Assembly: GCF_000972495.1 (NCBI RefSeq) | Contig: NZ_LATM01000013.1 | Location: 62,001-126,000, forward strand | From: Hymenobacter terrenus | GTDB lineage: Bacteria; Bacteroidota; Bacteroidia; Cytophagales; Hymenobacteraceae | Reading direction: 5' to 3' | DNA: 64,000 nt | Shown here: positions 17,112-25,718 of the stretch, one piece after another | Layout: every line of letters begins with the position of its first letter | Position numbering within the stretch: the stretch's first letter is position 1 | Position numbers and translations under genes: made by a program | The notes under the pieces: generated by a model | The model's input: the letters and a program-made list of their open reading frames with translations, nothing else | What the model was told of the DNA's origin: nothing | The model's database searches: none

Positions 17112-17801
17112 TTACAAGGGCAATTTCATGCCCAGCAGCGGCGTGAAAAACTGGAGTTGCTGGCCGCTGATTACCGCATCGGGAAGCGAAACCCATGTCA
17201 ACTCGACGTAGGGAATGAGGCGCCGCTTGGGCGGGAGGTATTCTAGCGTGACCCCGCTGCGCACGGCGTAGGTCATAAAGGAAGGCCGGCCCAGGTTCAG
17301 CAGTTGGCCGTTTTGTTCCGATTTCACCTGGGTTGAGCTCACGTAGCTGCCGCCCGTGCCCACGAAGATGCCCGGCGCAAACCGGCCTATTTCCCGCCGG
17401 AACCCAATGTCGGCAAACACCGAGGCCACGGTCCCGTTCAGCGACACGTCGTAGCGGTAGTCATTGGGCCCCTTCACTTGCTGTTCCAGCTGTAGTTGCA
17501 GTGCATCGAGGGTGATGCGTAGCCATAGGAACCGGAAAAAATCTGGCCGGTTCAGGCTCAACTCGAACGTGGTCGTGGCATCAAAACCCGTCTTCGCTTG
17601 ATGCTGCAAGCCGCTGCCTGGCAGAGAAGGCCCCACGGCAAACCCGCTGAGCACCGTCAATCCGCGCTTGGAGAGCGGGGCGGGCGGGGCTTCGGCCGGC
17701 GGCGTGGTTTGGGCCGGCGCCAGCAGCGGCAGCGCCAGCAAGGCCAGCCCCGGCACGAGCCGGCTGGCTATCGGGACAAAGGAAACTGAAGAAAAGGCCA
17801 T
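17112..17801 (-). CDS. Exported outer-membrane beta-barrel-like protein (229 aa)
   Basis: An N-terminal signal peptide ending 'LLALPLLAPAQ' is followed by a Pro-rich linker. Then come alternating strands with aromatic ends: 'LTVLSGFAVGPSLPG', 'TTFELSLNRPDFFRFLWL', 'DYRYDVSLNGTVASVFADIGFRR', 'GIFVGTGGSYVSS', 'YAVRSGVTLEYLPP', 'RRLIPYVELTWVSL'. This is a small 8-strand-type barrel pattern. The ATG at 17801 is preferred because the upstream in-frame codons do not extend the signal peptide sensibly. It is the last gene of the leftward efflux cluster, about 100 bases after the DUF2147 gene. Function unknown. Confidence 0.65.
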   Translation of the reverse strand: MAFSSVSFVPIASRLVPGLALLALPLLAPAQTTPPAEAPPAPLSKRGLTVLSGFAVGPSLPGSGLQHQAKTGFDATTTFELSLNRPDFFRFLWLRITLDALQLQLEQQVKGPNDYRYDVSLNGTVASVFADIGFRREIGRFAPGIFVGTGGSYVSSTQVKSEQNGQLLNLGRPSFMTYAVRSGVTLEYLPPKRRLIPYVELTWVSLPDAVISGQQLQFFTPLLGMKLPL

Positions 17802-17904
17802 CGTGAAAATGCAGTTTAAAGACATGAGAACCCGCCGCACTGGCTTGGTCGGATGGAGTAAATCAAACAGCTAATCTGGCAGCGCCAGGGCCGGCCCGGC
17901 AATC

Positions 17905-18276
17905 TTATTTGGGGCCGGGCTGGCGCGTCCAGGCCTCTTTGTGGGCCGTCAGGCCCATCACTTTCACGCGCAGTTCCAGGGTGTTGGCGCCGGTGGGAAC
18001 CAGCGTGGCGTTGTAGTCCTTGCCCGTGTCGGGGTCCAGCACCTTGCCAGTCAGGTCGTTGCCGTCCGGCTTCATTCCTTTCAGGATGTAGGTATTGAGC
18101 TGCGCCTTCTTTTTGGGGTTGTTGGGGTCTTTGCGGAAGGCCACGTAGCGGCCCGAATATACGTCGCCTTGGCGGGTGATTTCGACTACTGCGTCCTGGT
18201 CGGCAGAGAGCCAATAACCGGTAAAGTTGGCCGGAGTGAAGGAAAGCAAAATATTGAGCAACCAGACAGTTAGCAT
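17905..18276 (-). CDS. DUF2147 domain protein (123 aa)
   Basis: Starts with a short hydrophobic leader ('MLTVWLLNILLSF') and then 'GYWLSADQDAVVEITRQGDVYSGRYV', 'YILKGMKPDGNDLTGKVLDPDTGKDY' and 'NTLELRVKVMGL', the normal order of DUF2147 (G-x-W..D, vveI, gG.I.DP..Gk.Y). These are small exported beta-barrel-like proteins, lipocalin-sized, with unknown ligand. Located 40 bases after the RND-TolC gene, so most likely in the same operon. Confidence 0.85.
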   Translation of the reverse strand: MLTVWLLNILLSFTPANFTGYWLSADQDAVVEITRQGDVYSGRYVAFRKDPNNPKKKAQLNTYILKGMKPDGNDLTGKVLDPDTGKDYNATLVPTGANTLELRVKVMGLTAHKEAWTRQPGPK

Positions 18277-18316
18277 GATGAATGAGAAAAGGTGAAAAGA
18301 AAAAAGGAGATTCTAC

Positions 18317-21300
18317 CTATAGACCACTCGCGGTGGCCAGCTCCAGCTCCACTTGCGCGGCTTGGAGGTCGTAGAGGGCCTGCAAGCGGTTGGCGCGGGC
18401 CTGGGTGAGGTCTTCCTCGGCGTTGGTAAGGTCGGTCCAGCGGGCCAGGCCCTTGCGCCAGCGGCTTTGGGTGAGCTGGTAGGCCCGTTCGGCGGCGCCT
18501 ACGCTGAGCTGCTGGGCGGCCAGCTGCTCCTGGGTATCGCGGAGGGTGGCGGCGGCCGTGCGGGCTTCGGCGGCTACTTGCGTGGCCTGGGCGCGGCGCT
18601 GCTGCTCGGCCTGCCGCACGGCCACCTGGGCCTGCTGGGTGCGTAGGCGAGTGGTGGGGTTGAAGAGCGGCACGTTGAGCTGCAAGCCGCCGTAGAGCGT
18701 CTTGGGCCATTGCTGGTCCCGGAACCGAAAGTCCTGGGCCTGCGAGGCCGTGCTGTACTGCCCAAATAGCGCCAGCGTGGGCAAGCTGCGGGTGCGGGCC
18801 AGCCCGACTTGCTCCTGGCTCAGGCGTTGGTTCAGCTCGGCTTCGCGCAGCTCGGGGCGGCCGCTCAGGGCCCGCTCCACCGCGGCGTTTTCGTCGGGCA
18901 GCGCGGGGCTGGCGGTGGGCTGGTAGGCCAGCAGCAAGGTGTCGGTGAGCACGGGCAGGGTGCCGGGCGGCAGGTCGAGGCGGGTGGCCAGGTCGGCGCG
19001 GGCGGCCAGGGCCGAGCGTTCGAGGCGGCTGAGCGTGGGGCGCACGCCCACGGCGCGCACGTAGGCCCGCAGCGTGTCGGCGTCGGTGGCCAGGCCCACG
19101 CGCTGGCGGGCGCGGGCTTCGCGCAGCAGTTCCTGGTAATGAGCCAGGCTCTGGCGGGCCACCCGTTGCTGAGCCTGGGCCAGGAGCACCCGCAGGTACA
19201 GCCGTTTCACGTCGGCCACTTGCTGGGCCTCGGTGCCGCGCAGCCGCTCCTGGCTGATGGTCAGCTCGGTGGCGGCCAGGCGGCGGTTCGCCCGCAGTTC
19301 GGGCTGCAGGAGGGGCAGCGCCGCATTCACGGCCCCGGAGTAGGCGTTTTTGGCCGCCGCTTCCACCGCCTGAAATTCGCTGGTCGAGAAGCCCAGCCCG
19401 CCGGTGGCGGGGTCGGGCGCGATGGTCGGGAAGAAAAACACCGGCGCCTTGAAGTTGCGGGTGTACTGGCCGGTGGCGTTGAGCGTGGGCAGCGCGGCAG
19501 CCGCGGCTTCGCGGCGGCGCAGCTCGCCGCGCTGCACGTCGAGGCGGGCGGCTTGCACGGCTGCGTTCTGGCTGCGGGTGCGGGCCAGGGCTTCGGCCAG
19601 GCTCAAGGGCATTTCCGCTTGCGCTGCCTGGGCCGGAGTTGGCTGCCCAGATTGAGCTGGTGGGTTCACTTGGGCCCGAGCTGGCAAGCTGCTCAATATC
19701 AGTACCAAAATAGTAGCCGTGCCGGCTGCCAGTGCGGGGGTGCCGCGCCGTTTTTCCAGCCAATTGCTGAGGGTGGTTTGCAGCTTGGCGAAGGTGAAGT
19801 ACACGGCTGGCACCAGCACCAGCGTCAGCACCATCGAGGAGCTCAGGCCGCCAATCAGGGTCCAGGCTAGGCCGGTTTTCAGCTCGGCGCCGGGGGCGGT
19901 GCTCAGGGCGATGGGGAGCATGCCGAACACCATGGCCAGCGTCGTCATCAGGATGGGGCGCAGGCGGGTGGTGCCGGCTTCGAGCAGGGCGGCTTGAAGC
20001 TCCTGGCCTTCGTCGCGGTTGTGGTTGGCCCGGTCCACGAGCAGGATGGCGTTTTTGGCCACCAGCCCCAGCATCATAATCAAGCCCAAGATGGTGAAGA
20101 CGTTGAGCGAATTGTTGGTGATGGCCAGGGCAAACAAGGCCCCCACCAGCGCCACCGGAATCGAGAAAAGCACCACCAACGGGTACAGCCACGAGTTGTA
20201 GAGGGCCACCATCACGAGGTACATCAGCAGGATGGCCGCCCCAAACACCACCGCCAGCGGCCCGAAGGCGTCGTCTTGCAATTCCAGGTCGCCGGCGTAG
20301 GCCAGGCGCACGGTGGGCGGAATGCGGAGCTGGTCCACGGCCGTGCGCAGGTCGTTGCCGATGTCGCCCACCGGCCGGCCCACGGCCTGCGCAAACACGG
20401 TCACGGCGTTGTCGCGGTCCTTGCGTTCGAGCACGGCGCGGGCGTAGTCGCTGCGCAGCCGGGCCACTTGGCCCAGTTCCAGCAGCTGCCCTTGGGCGTT
20501 GATGACCGGCACTTTGCCCAGCTGCTCGGGGCTGGTGCGGGCCGTGGAATCGAGCCGCACCCGCAGCGTGGTGCTCTGCTCGCCGCGCTGCACTTTCAGG
20601 TCGTCGTAGCCGGTGAGGGCCGTGCGCAGGGTGCCGCCCACTTCGGCGGTGGTCAGCCCGAAGCGCGCCACTTTTTCGCGGTCGAGGTCCACGCGCACTT
20701 CGGGGCGGCGGCTTTGGCCGCTCACCCGCACGTCGGCGGTGCCCGCAATGCGGCGCAGGGCGTCGGAAATGCGGACGGCGTGGCGCTCCACTTCCTCGCG
20801 GTTGGCCCCGCTCACGATGAGCTGCACCGGAGCCCCGTCGCCCGAGCCCAGGATGCCAATCGGCGACACCCGCGCCGTAAGGCCGGGGAACTTGGCCACG
20901 TCCTGCTTCACGGCGGCGGCTAGCTCGGTGAGGGTGGCTTTCCGCTCGCTCTGGGGCACGAAAGTGATGTTGATTTCGGCCGTGTTGGTCGACGACAGCC
21001 CCACCAGCCCGTCGGGGTTGGCGCCCACGTTGGTGAACACGCGCCGCACTTCGGGCCGGCGGCGCAGGGCGGCTTCGACCTGCTGGGCGGCGCGGTCGGT
21101 TTCGGCCAGCGTGGCGCCCTCGGGCAGTTGCATCACCAGCGTCACCTCCCCCTTGTCGGTGGGGGCCATGAAGGCGCCGCCCACCAGCCCGAGCGCCGGC
21201 AGCGCCACCGCCGCCACAAACAGGGCCAGCACCAGCGCGTACACCGTGCGGCGGTGGTTCAGGCTCCACTGCAATAGCTGGGTGTAGCCGTCCTGCAGCC

Positions 21301-22840
21301 GCTCGTACTGCCGCTCAATCCAGCGCCCGAAAGCGCCCATCACGCCCGGCGCCTGCACGTCTTCCAGCTTGCCAAAACGGGCGGCAATCATGGGCGTGAG
21401 GGTGAACGAAACCAGCAGCGAAGCCATCGTGGACACCACGACCACCAGCGAAAACTGCCGCAGCAAGTCGCCCACCAAGCCCGGCGCCAACGACAGCGGC
21501 ACGAACACCACCACGTCGACCAGCGTCACGGCCAGGGCCGCGAAGCCGATGGTCATGCGCCCTTTCAGGGCTGCCTCGCGCTTTTCCACGCCCTGCTCCA
21601 GTTGGTGGTAAATGCTTTCGAGCACCACAATCGAGTCGTCGACCAAGATGCCCACCACCAGGCTCACGGCCAGCAATGTGAGCAGGTTTAGGGTGAAATC
21701 CATGAGCAGCATGGCGCCGAACGTGGTCAGCAGCGAGGCCGGAATGGCCACCATCACAATCAGCGAGGAGCGCAGCGAGTGCAGAAACACGAACATCACC
21801 AGCGCCACCAGCCCCACGGCCAGTATCAGGTCGTGGTTCACGGCTTCGGCGGCGGCCAGCGTGAACTCGGAGCCGTCCTGCGCAACCAGGAATTTCAGCC
21901 CGCTGGCCTTGTTTTCGGCTTCGATTACCTTCAGCTCGGCCCGCACCAATTCGCTTACCTCCACGTTGTTGGCGCTGCTTTGCTTGGAGACGAGCAGGCC
22001 CACCGCCGCCTGCCCGTTGAAGCGGTTCAGGTTTTCGATGGGCTTCTCGCCCAGGCGCAGCGTGGCCACCTCGCCCAGGCGCACCTGGCGGCCGTTTTCG
22101 CTCACCCGCACCACCACCTGGCGCAGGCCAGCGAGGTCGTCGCTCTTGCCCAGCACCCGCACGGCGTAGCGGCTGCTGCCCGCGTCGAGGGCGCCGGCCG
22201 GCACGTTGAGGTTGGCCGCCTGCAACGCCCCCACCACGCCCTGCACCGACACATCCAGGGCGCGCAGCTTTTCGGGGTCGAGGTTCACTTCCACCTCGCG
22301 CTCGGTTTGGCCCACCAGCGTGAGCTGGCCCACGCCCGGCACCTGCGCCAGCCGCGGCCGAATGCGCGTTTTCAGCAGCTCGCCCAAGTCGGCGGCCGAG
22401 AGCCGGCTGGTGGCCGCCAGGCGCAGCACCGGCAAGTCGGTGAGGGCGAACTTGCTCAGGGCCGGGGCTTTCACGCCCGCGGGCAGGGTGCTCGTCAGCT
22501 CGTTCACCCGCCGCTGGCAGTCCTGCAGGGCCAGGTCCACGTCGGTGCCGACCCGGAATTCGACCGTCACCACCGACACGTTTTCCAGGCTTTGAGCGGT
22601 GATGCGCTTCACGCGGCTGGCGGCGGCCACGGCGTCTTCCATGGGTTTGGTTACGCTGGTTTCCAGCTCCTGCGGCGAGGCGCCGGGCCAGGTGGTGGTC
22701 ACCGTCACGAAGGGCGTGGAGATGTCCGGCAGCAGCTCGTAGCGCAGCTGGGTGTAGGCAAACAGCCCGCCCAATCCCAGCACCAGAAACAGCACGATGA
22801 TGAGGATGGGCCGCGAAATCGATAGTTGGGTCAGGTTCAT
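18317..22840 (-). CDS. RND efflux permease fused to a TolC-type outer-membrane channel (1507 aa)
   Basis: Residues 1 to about 1035 form a complete HAE1/AcrB-like proton-driven pump: N-terminal 'LSISRPILIIVLFLVLGLGG', porter-domain 'TTTWPGASPQELETSVTKP', and the proton-relay pair in 'GILVDDSIVVLES'. Later transmembrane blocks end near 'GLSSSMVLTLVLVPAVYF'. A basic stretch 'NWLEKRRG' then leads into a hydrophobic segment ending 'LSSLPARAQ' (Gln1057), which looks exactly like a signal peptide with an A-x-A site. Residues 1057-1507 are a full TolC/OEP protein, with 'LSLAEALARTRSQNAAVQAARLD' and repeated coiled-coil helices. RND-TolC fusions are known in Bacteroidota heavy-metal pumps. The adaptor is encoded upstream in the same leftward operon. 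Confidence 0.93.
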   Translation of the reverse strand: MNLTQLSISRPILIIVLFLVLGLGGLFAYTQLRYELLPDISTPFVTVTTTWPGASPQELETSVTKPMEDAVAAASRVKRITAQSLENVSVVTVEFRVGTDVDLALQDCQRRVNELTSTLPAGVKAPALSKFALTDLPVLRLAATSRLSAADLGELLKTRIRPRLAQVPGVGQLTLVGQTEREVEVNLDPEKLRALDVSVQGVVGALQAANLNVPAGALDAGSSRYAVRVLGKSDDLAGLRQVVVRVSENGRQVRLGEVATLRLGEKPIENLNRFNGQAAVGLLVSKQSSANNVEVSELVRAELKVIEAENKASGLKFLVAQDGSEFTLAAAEAVNHDLILAVGLVALVMFVFLHSLRSSLIVMVAIPASLLTTFGAMLLMDFTLNLLTLLAVSLVVGILVDDSIVVLESIYHQLEQGVEKREAALKGRMTIGFAALAVTLVDVVVFVPLSLAPGLVGDLLRQFSLVVVVSTMASLLVSFTLTPMIAARFGKLEDVQAPGVMGAFGRWIERQYERLQDGYTQLLQWSLNHRRTVYALVLALFVAAVALPALGLVGGAFMAPTDKGEVTLVMQLPEGATLAETDRAAQQVEAALRRRPEVRRVFTNVGANPDGLVGLSSTNTAEINITFVPQSERKATLTELAAAVKQDVAKFPGLTARVSPIGILGSGDGAPVQLIVSGANREEVERHAVRISDALRRIAGTADVRVSGQSRRPEVRVDLDREKVARFGLTTAEVGGTLRTALTGYDDLKVQRGEQSTTLRVRLDSTARTSPEQLGKVPVINAQGQLLELGQVARLRSDYARAVLERKDRDNAVTVFAQAVGRPVGDIGNDLRTAVDQLRIPPTVRLAYAGDLELQDDAFGPLAVVFGAAILLMYLVMVALYNSWLYPLVVLFSIPVALVGALFALAITNNSLNVFTILGLIMMLGLVAKNAILLVDRANHNRDEGQELQAALLEAGTTRLRPILMTTLAMVFGMLPIALSTAPGAELKTGLAWTLIGGLSSSMVLTLVLVPAVYFTFAKLQTTLSNWLEKRRGTPALAAGTATILVLILSSLPARAQVNPPAQSGQPTPAQAAQAEMPLSLAEALARTRSQNAAVQAARLDVQRGELRRREAAAAALPTLNATGQYTRNFKAPVFFFPTIAPDPATGGLGFSTSEFQAVEAAAKNAYSGAVNAALPLLQPELRANRRLAATELTISQERLRGTEAQQVADVKRLYLRVLLAQAQQRVARQSLAHYQELLREARARQRVGLATDADTLRAYVRAVGVRPTLSRLERSALAARADLATRLDLPPGTLPVLTDTLLLAYQPTASPALPDENAAVERALSGRPELREAELNQRLSQEQVGLARTRSLPTLALFGQYSTASQAQDFRFRDQQWPKTLYGGLQLNVPLFNPTTRLRTQQAQVAVRQAEQQRRAQATQVAAEARTAAATLRDTQEQLAAQQLSVGAAERAYQLTQSRWRKGLARWTDLTNAEEDLTQARANRLQALYDLQAAQVELELATASGL

Positions 22841-22920
22841 GGGGAGCTAGTGGTTTGGGTAGCGGTGGGCTCGGCTTTTCGCATGGCCACCTACCGCGCA
22901 TTATTCACGTAATCAGGTGC

Positions 22921-23595
22921 TTATTTGCCGCCGAACAGGTAGTGGGCTTGCAGCTGGAACACCGAATTGCGCACGTTGGGGTTGTTCTGCCGCACGCTGG
23001 TGCCGTCGGCCACGTAGCTCCCTTCTTTGTACACCCGGGAGAAGTCGCCGGTGTAGCGCAGGCCCAGGCCCAAACCGCTGGTAATCTGGTAGCCCAGCCC
23101 GGCTACGAAGCCGCCCGCCACCTTGTTGAACGAGCCGGTCGATTTGCCCAGCGGGCCGGCCAGGTTGTCGTCGGTGCGGTCGTTGACGGTGCGCTGCCCG
23201 GCCAGGAAGCTCACCTGCGGGCCCAGCTCGAAAAACAGGCCCGTGCCGTCGTCATTGCCGCCAGCTGTGATTTTGGCCAGCACCGGCACGTCGATGTAGT
23301 GCAGCGTGGAGCGTACCTCGTCGTTCAGCCCGAAAGGCCGGCCGTTTTTCTCGTAGGTCACGCCTTTTTGCGAATACAGCACCTCGGGTTGCAGGGAAAC
23401 GATGTCCGACAGGCCGAAATTGAACAGCACCCCGGCCTGGAAACCGGGCTTATAGGCGAGGTTTTTCGCGTTTTTGCCTACGAACGAGCTGAGGCTGCCC
23501 CCGCCTTTGATGCCGACGCGGGGACCCGATTGTGCGTGCGCTGTGGTGGCGAGGCCGGCCACGAGCAGGGCCAGCGAAAACAGAGTCTTTTTCAT
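22921..23595 (-). CDS. Outer-membrane beta-barrel (PorT-like) protein (224 aa)
   Basis: A signal peptide ('LFSLALLVAGLATTAHAQ') precedes 'PRVGIKGGGSLSSFVG', 'KPGFQAGVLFNFGLSDIVSLQPEVLYSQKG', 'YIDVPVLAKI' and the C-terminal 'FQLQAHYLFGGK'. This is the order of the Bacteroidota 'outer membrane protein beta-barrel domain' family (porin/PorT-like). It lies between the adaptor and pump genes (about 130 and 80 bases away) on the same strand, so it may be part of, or ride with, the efflux unit. Specific role unknown. Confidence 0.85.
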   Translation of the reverse strand: MKKTLFSLALLVAGLATTAHAQSGPRVGIKGGGSLSSFVGKNAKNLAYKPGFQAGVLFNFGLSDIVSLQPEVLYSQKGVTYEKNGRPFGLNDEVRSTLHYIDVPVLAKITAGGNDDGTGLFFELGPQVSFLAGQRTVNDRTDDNLAGPLGKSTGSFNKVAGGFVAGLGYQITSGLGLGLRYTGDFSRVYKEGSYVADGTSVRQNNPNVRNSVFQLQAHYLFGGK

Positions 23596-23722
23596 GAGTG
23601 AAACAGGAATTGGGTGAAGAGGAAATGAGGGAAAGAGGCGGAAAATTTGGCGCAGCCGGGCACCGTTCCACCGGCCCGGTGGCCGGCGGTCTGATCAACC
23701 GTTGTGTCTATTGATGAAGGAG

Positions 23723-24784
23723 TTAATTCGTGCGCAGGCGCACTTTCAGGCCGTCGCGCAGGGCGTCGGTGCCGCTGGTCACCACCCGTTCGCCCGCCCG
23801 CAGGCCGGCCCGGATGGCCACTTCGTTGCCGAGCGTGGGGCCCAGGGCCACGGGGCGCCGCTGCACCCGCCGCGCGGCGTCGAGCACGTACACGGCGGGC
23901 TCCTGGGCTTGCGCGGCCAGGGCGGTGCGGGGCACCAGCAGGTGGCGGGCGGTGTCGGTGGACGCCAGGCGCACCCGGGCCGTGAGGCCCACCCGCAGCG
24001 GGGCGGCGGGGCGGTTGTTGGCAATGCGCAATTCCACCGGGAAGCGGCCAGCCTCGCCGCCCTTCAGCCCAATGTGGTGCACGGTGCCGGCAAAGTCCAA
24101 GTTCGGGTAGGCCTCGAAGCGCACCGGCAGGCGGCGGCCCACGCGCCACTCGCGCAGCTCGGCTTCGGGCACTTGCACGAGCAGCTTCACCTCGGCCACG
24201 TCGAGCAGGGTGAGCAGCGGCGCGCCGGGCTGCACGTACTGGCCGGGCTCCACCGGCTTTTCATTCACCGTGCCGCTGATGGGGGCCTTCACCACGGCAT
24301 CGGCCAACTGCTTTTCGAGGCCGGTGACTTGGGCGCGGGCGTTGGTGGTTTGCAGGCGGGCGGCTTCCACGTCGGCCAGCGGGGCGTTCTTTTCGGCCAG
24401 CAATTCTTCCTGCCGTTGCTGGTCGAGTTGGGCCTTGGCCAGCGCCGCGCGGGCCGCGCCGAGGTTGGCCTGGGCGGCGGCCTGGTCGAGGCGCAGCAGC
24501 GGCTGGCCGGCGCGCACGGTTTGGTTCAGGCCCACCAGCACCTGGCGCACCAGGCCGGGCGTGGGCGCGGTGAGGGCCACTTCGCGCCGGGCTTCGGTTT
24601 GGCCGAGGTACTCGCTTTCCGGGGCCAGGCGCCGCAGCGTGGCCGGGGCCACGGCCACCGTTACGGGCAGTGGCGCTTGGAGGCGGGCCGTCTGAGCAGC
24701 CTGGCTTTCTTGCCGGGCGAAAAGCCAATAAAACAGGCCAGCCAGGCCCAGCGCTCCCACTAATACGGTTATCCAGAATTTCAT
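23723..24784 (-). CDS. RND efflux periplasmic adaptor (353 aa)
   Basis: A membrane-fusion protein that bridges an RND pump and TolC. The membrane anchor 'WITVLVGALGLAGLFYWLF' is followed by 'ESEYLGQTEARREVALTAPTPG', the lipoyl half 'VLVGLNQTVRAGQPLLRLD', an alpha-hairpin of about 60 residues rich in Ala/Gln/Leu, the second lipoyl half 'VKAPISGTVNEKPVEPGQYV', then the barrel domain. The membrane-proximal end is 'VLDAARRVQRRPVALGP'. The ATG at 24784 gives the anchor right after the start; upstream in-frame codons have no match. First gene of the leftward efflux operon. Confidence 0.93.
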   Translation of the reverse strand: MKFWITVLVGALGLAGLFYWLFARQESQAAQTARLQAPLPVTVAVAPATLRRLAPESEYLGQTEARREVALTAPTPGLVRQVLVGLNQTVRAGQPLLRLDQAAAQANLGAARAALAKAQLDQQRQEELLAEKNAPLADVEAARLQTTNARAQVTGLEKQLADAVVKAPISGTVNEKPVEPGQYVQPGAPLLTLLDVAEVKLLVQVPEAELREWRVGRRLPVRFEAYPNLDFAGTVHHIGLKGGEAGRFPVELRIANNRPAAPLRVGLTARVRLASTDTARHLLVPRTALAAQAQEPAVYVLDAARRVQRRPVALGPTLGNEVAIRAGLRAGERVVTSGTDALRDGLKVRLRTN

Positions 24785-25054
24785 ATGCCGCGTCGCTTTT
24801 GGTTGTTTGACGAGGCGAAATACGCGGCGCATTCAGGCCCCGGACGGCCCAAACTGCCTCAACTGCCGAAACCCGAAACCGAACTGCCGAAAGCGGCTAC
24901 GCAATGAATAATTGTGGTTTCGTGCCGGCGGCTGTTTGGCGCCTGCATGCATGCCAATCGCGGGGCTTTTTGCGGTGCCGGTTGTCGTACTTGCCGGCTC
25001 GTAGACATTCCCAATTCGTAGACTTGAAAACTAAGAATCCCAGCTTTCCAGAAA

Positions 25055-25522
25055 ATGGTGATTAACCGAAACAACAAAGCGCATCAGATCAATGGCTATC
25101 TGGACGGAGTCGCCGTTTTTAGCAGCATGTTCTTGCGCAACGGAGCAGTTACGTTCGAAACCGAGTTGCTGGAGCCAGGCAGCTTTCAGAAAAGCGCGGC
25201 TCGCGAATCCACCGAAACTGAGTTTAAAGTGGTGATGCTGCAATGGCTGCGATTTGGTCTTATCGAGCGGTATGCTAACGAATTATCGGCCCTTGGGCCA
25301 GCTGTGGTAGCGGGCAACAACTCCTACGAACGCGCCCTACTGATGGCGACCGATGATGTGATAACCGAGGCGCTGAACCACATACGGGAGTTCTTTTTCG
25401 GCGAGGAATTCAAGATTTATTACCCGTTAAAAAAGATAAAATCCATCGAAGTGCTTCAGGATGAATTCGTGTTTATGAGCACGGAAGCGCAATTATATAT
25501 TCGGGGCGGATGGTCTGACTAA
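25055..25522 (+). CDS. Uncharacterised protein (155 aa)
   Basis: Not recognised. An acidic, soluble protein with no signal peptide or membrane segment; 'FETELLEPGSFQKSAARESTETEFKVVMLQWL' and 'ALLMATDDVITEALNHIREFFFGEEFKIYYPLKK' look helical, with a short strand-rich C-terminus. Base composition is more AT-rich than the efflux operon upstream, and it is divergent from that operon. The ATG at 25055 is the first start in frame. Possible recent acquisition together with the next gene. Confidence 0.5.
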   Translation: MVINRNNKAHQINGYLDGVAVFSSMFLRNGAVTFETELLEPGSFQKSAARESTETEFKVVMLQWLRFGLIERYANELSALGPAVVAGNNSYERALLMATDDVITEALNHIREFFFGEEFKIYYPLKKIKSIEVLQDEFVFMSTEAQLYIRGGWSD

Positions 25523-25718
25523 TCAAAAATCACCCCTTTATTTTGAGGCTTTAATCCTACTGAAACGGATAGTTCGGAGAAAATTATAGAGAGCCACCTT
25601 CACCTGAAAGAAGAAGGTAAGCAGGCTGCTCACTTCCGGTTAAAAATTAAATCAGTTATAATTTCACCGGGAGCTTACCCTAGCAGAGAGCAACCAACAC
25701 GACACAAGTGGCACGTAG

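Noticed and set aside
18270..21269. 999-codon open frame on the minus strand in the RND gene
   Set aside because: Shadow of the RND-TolC gene in another frame: low-complexity Arg/Pro/Gly protein without domains.
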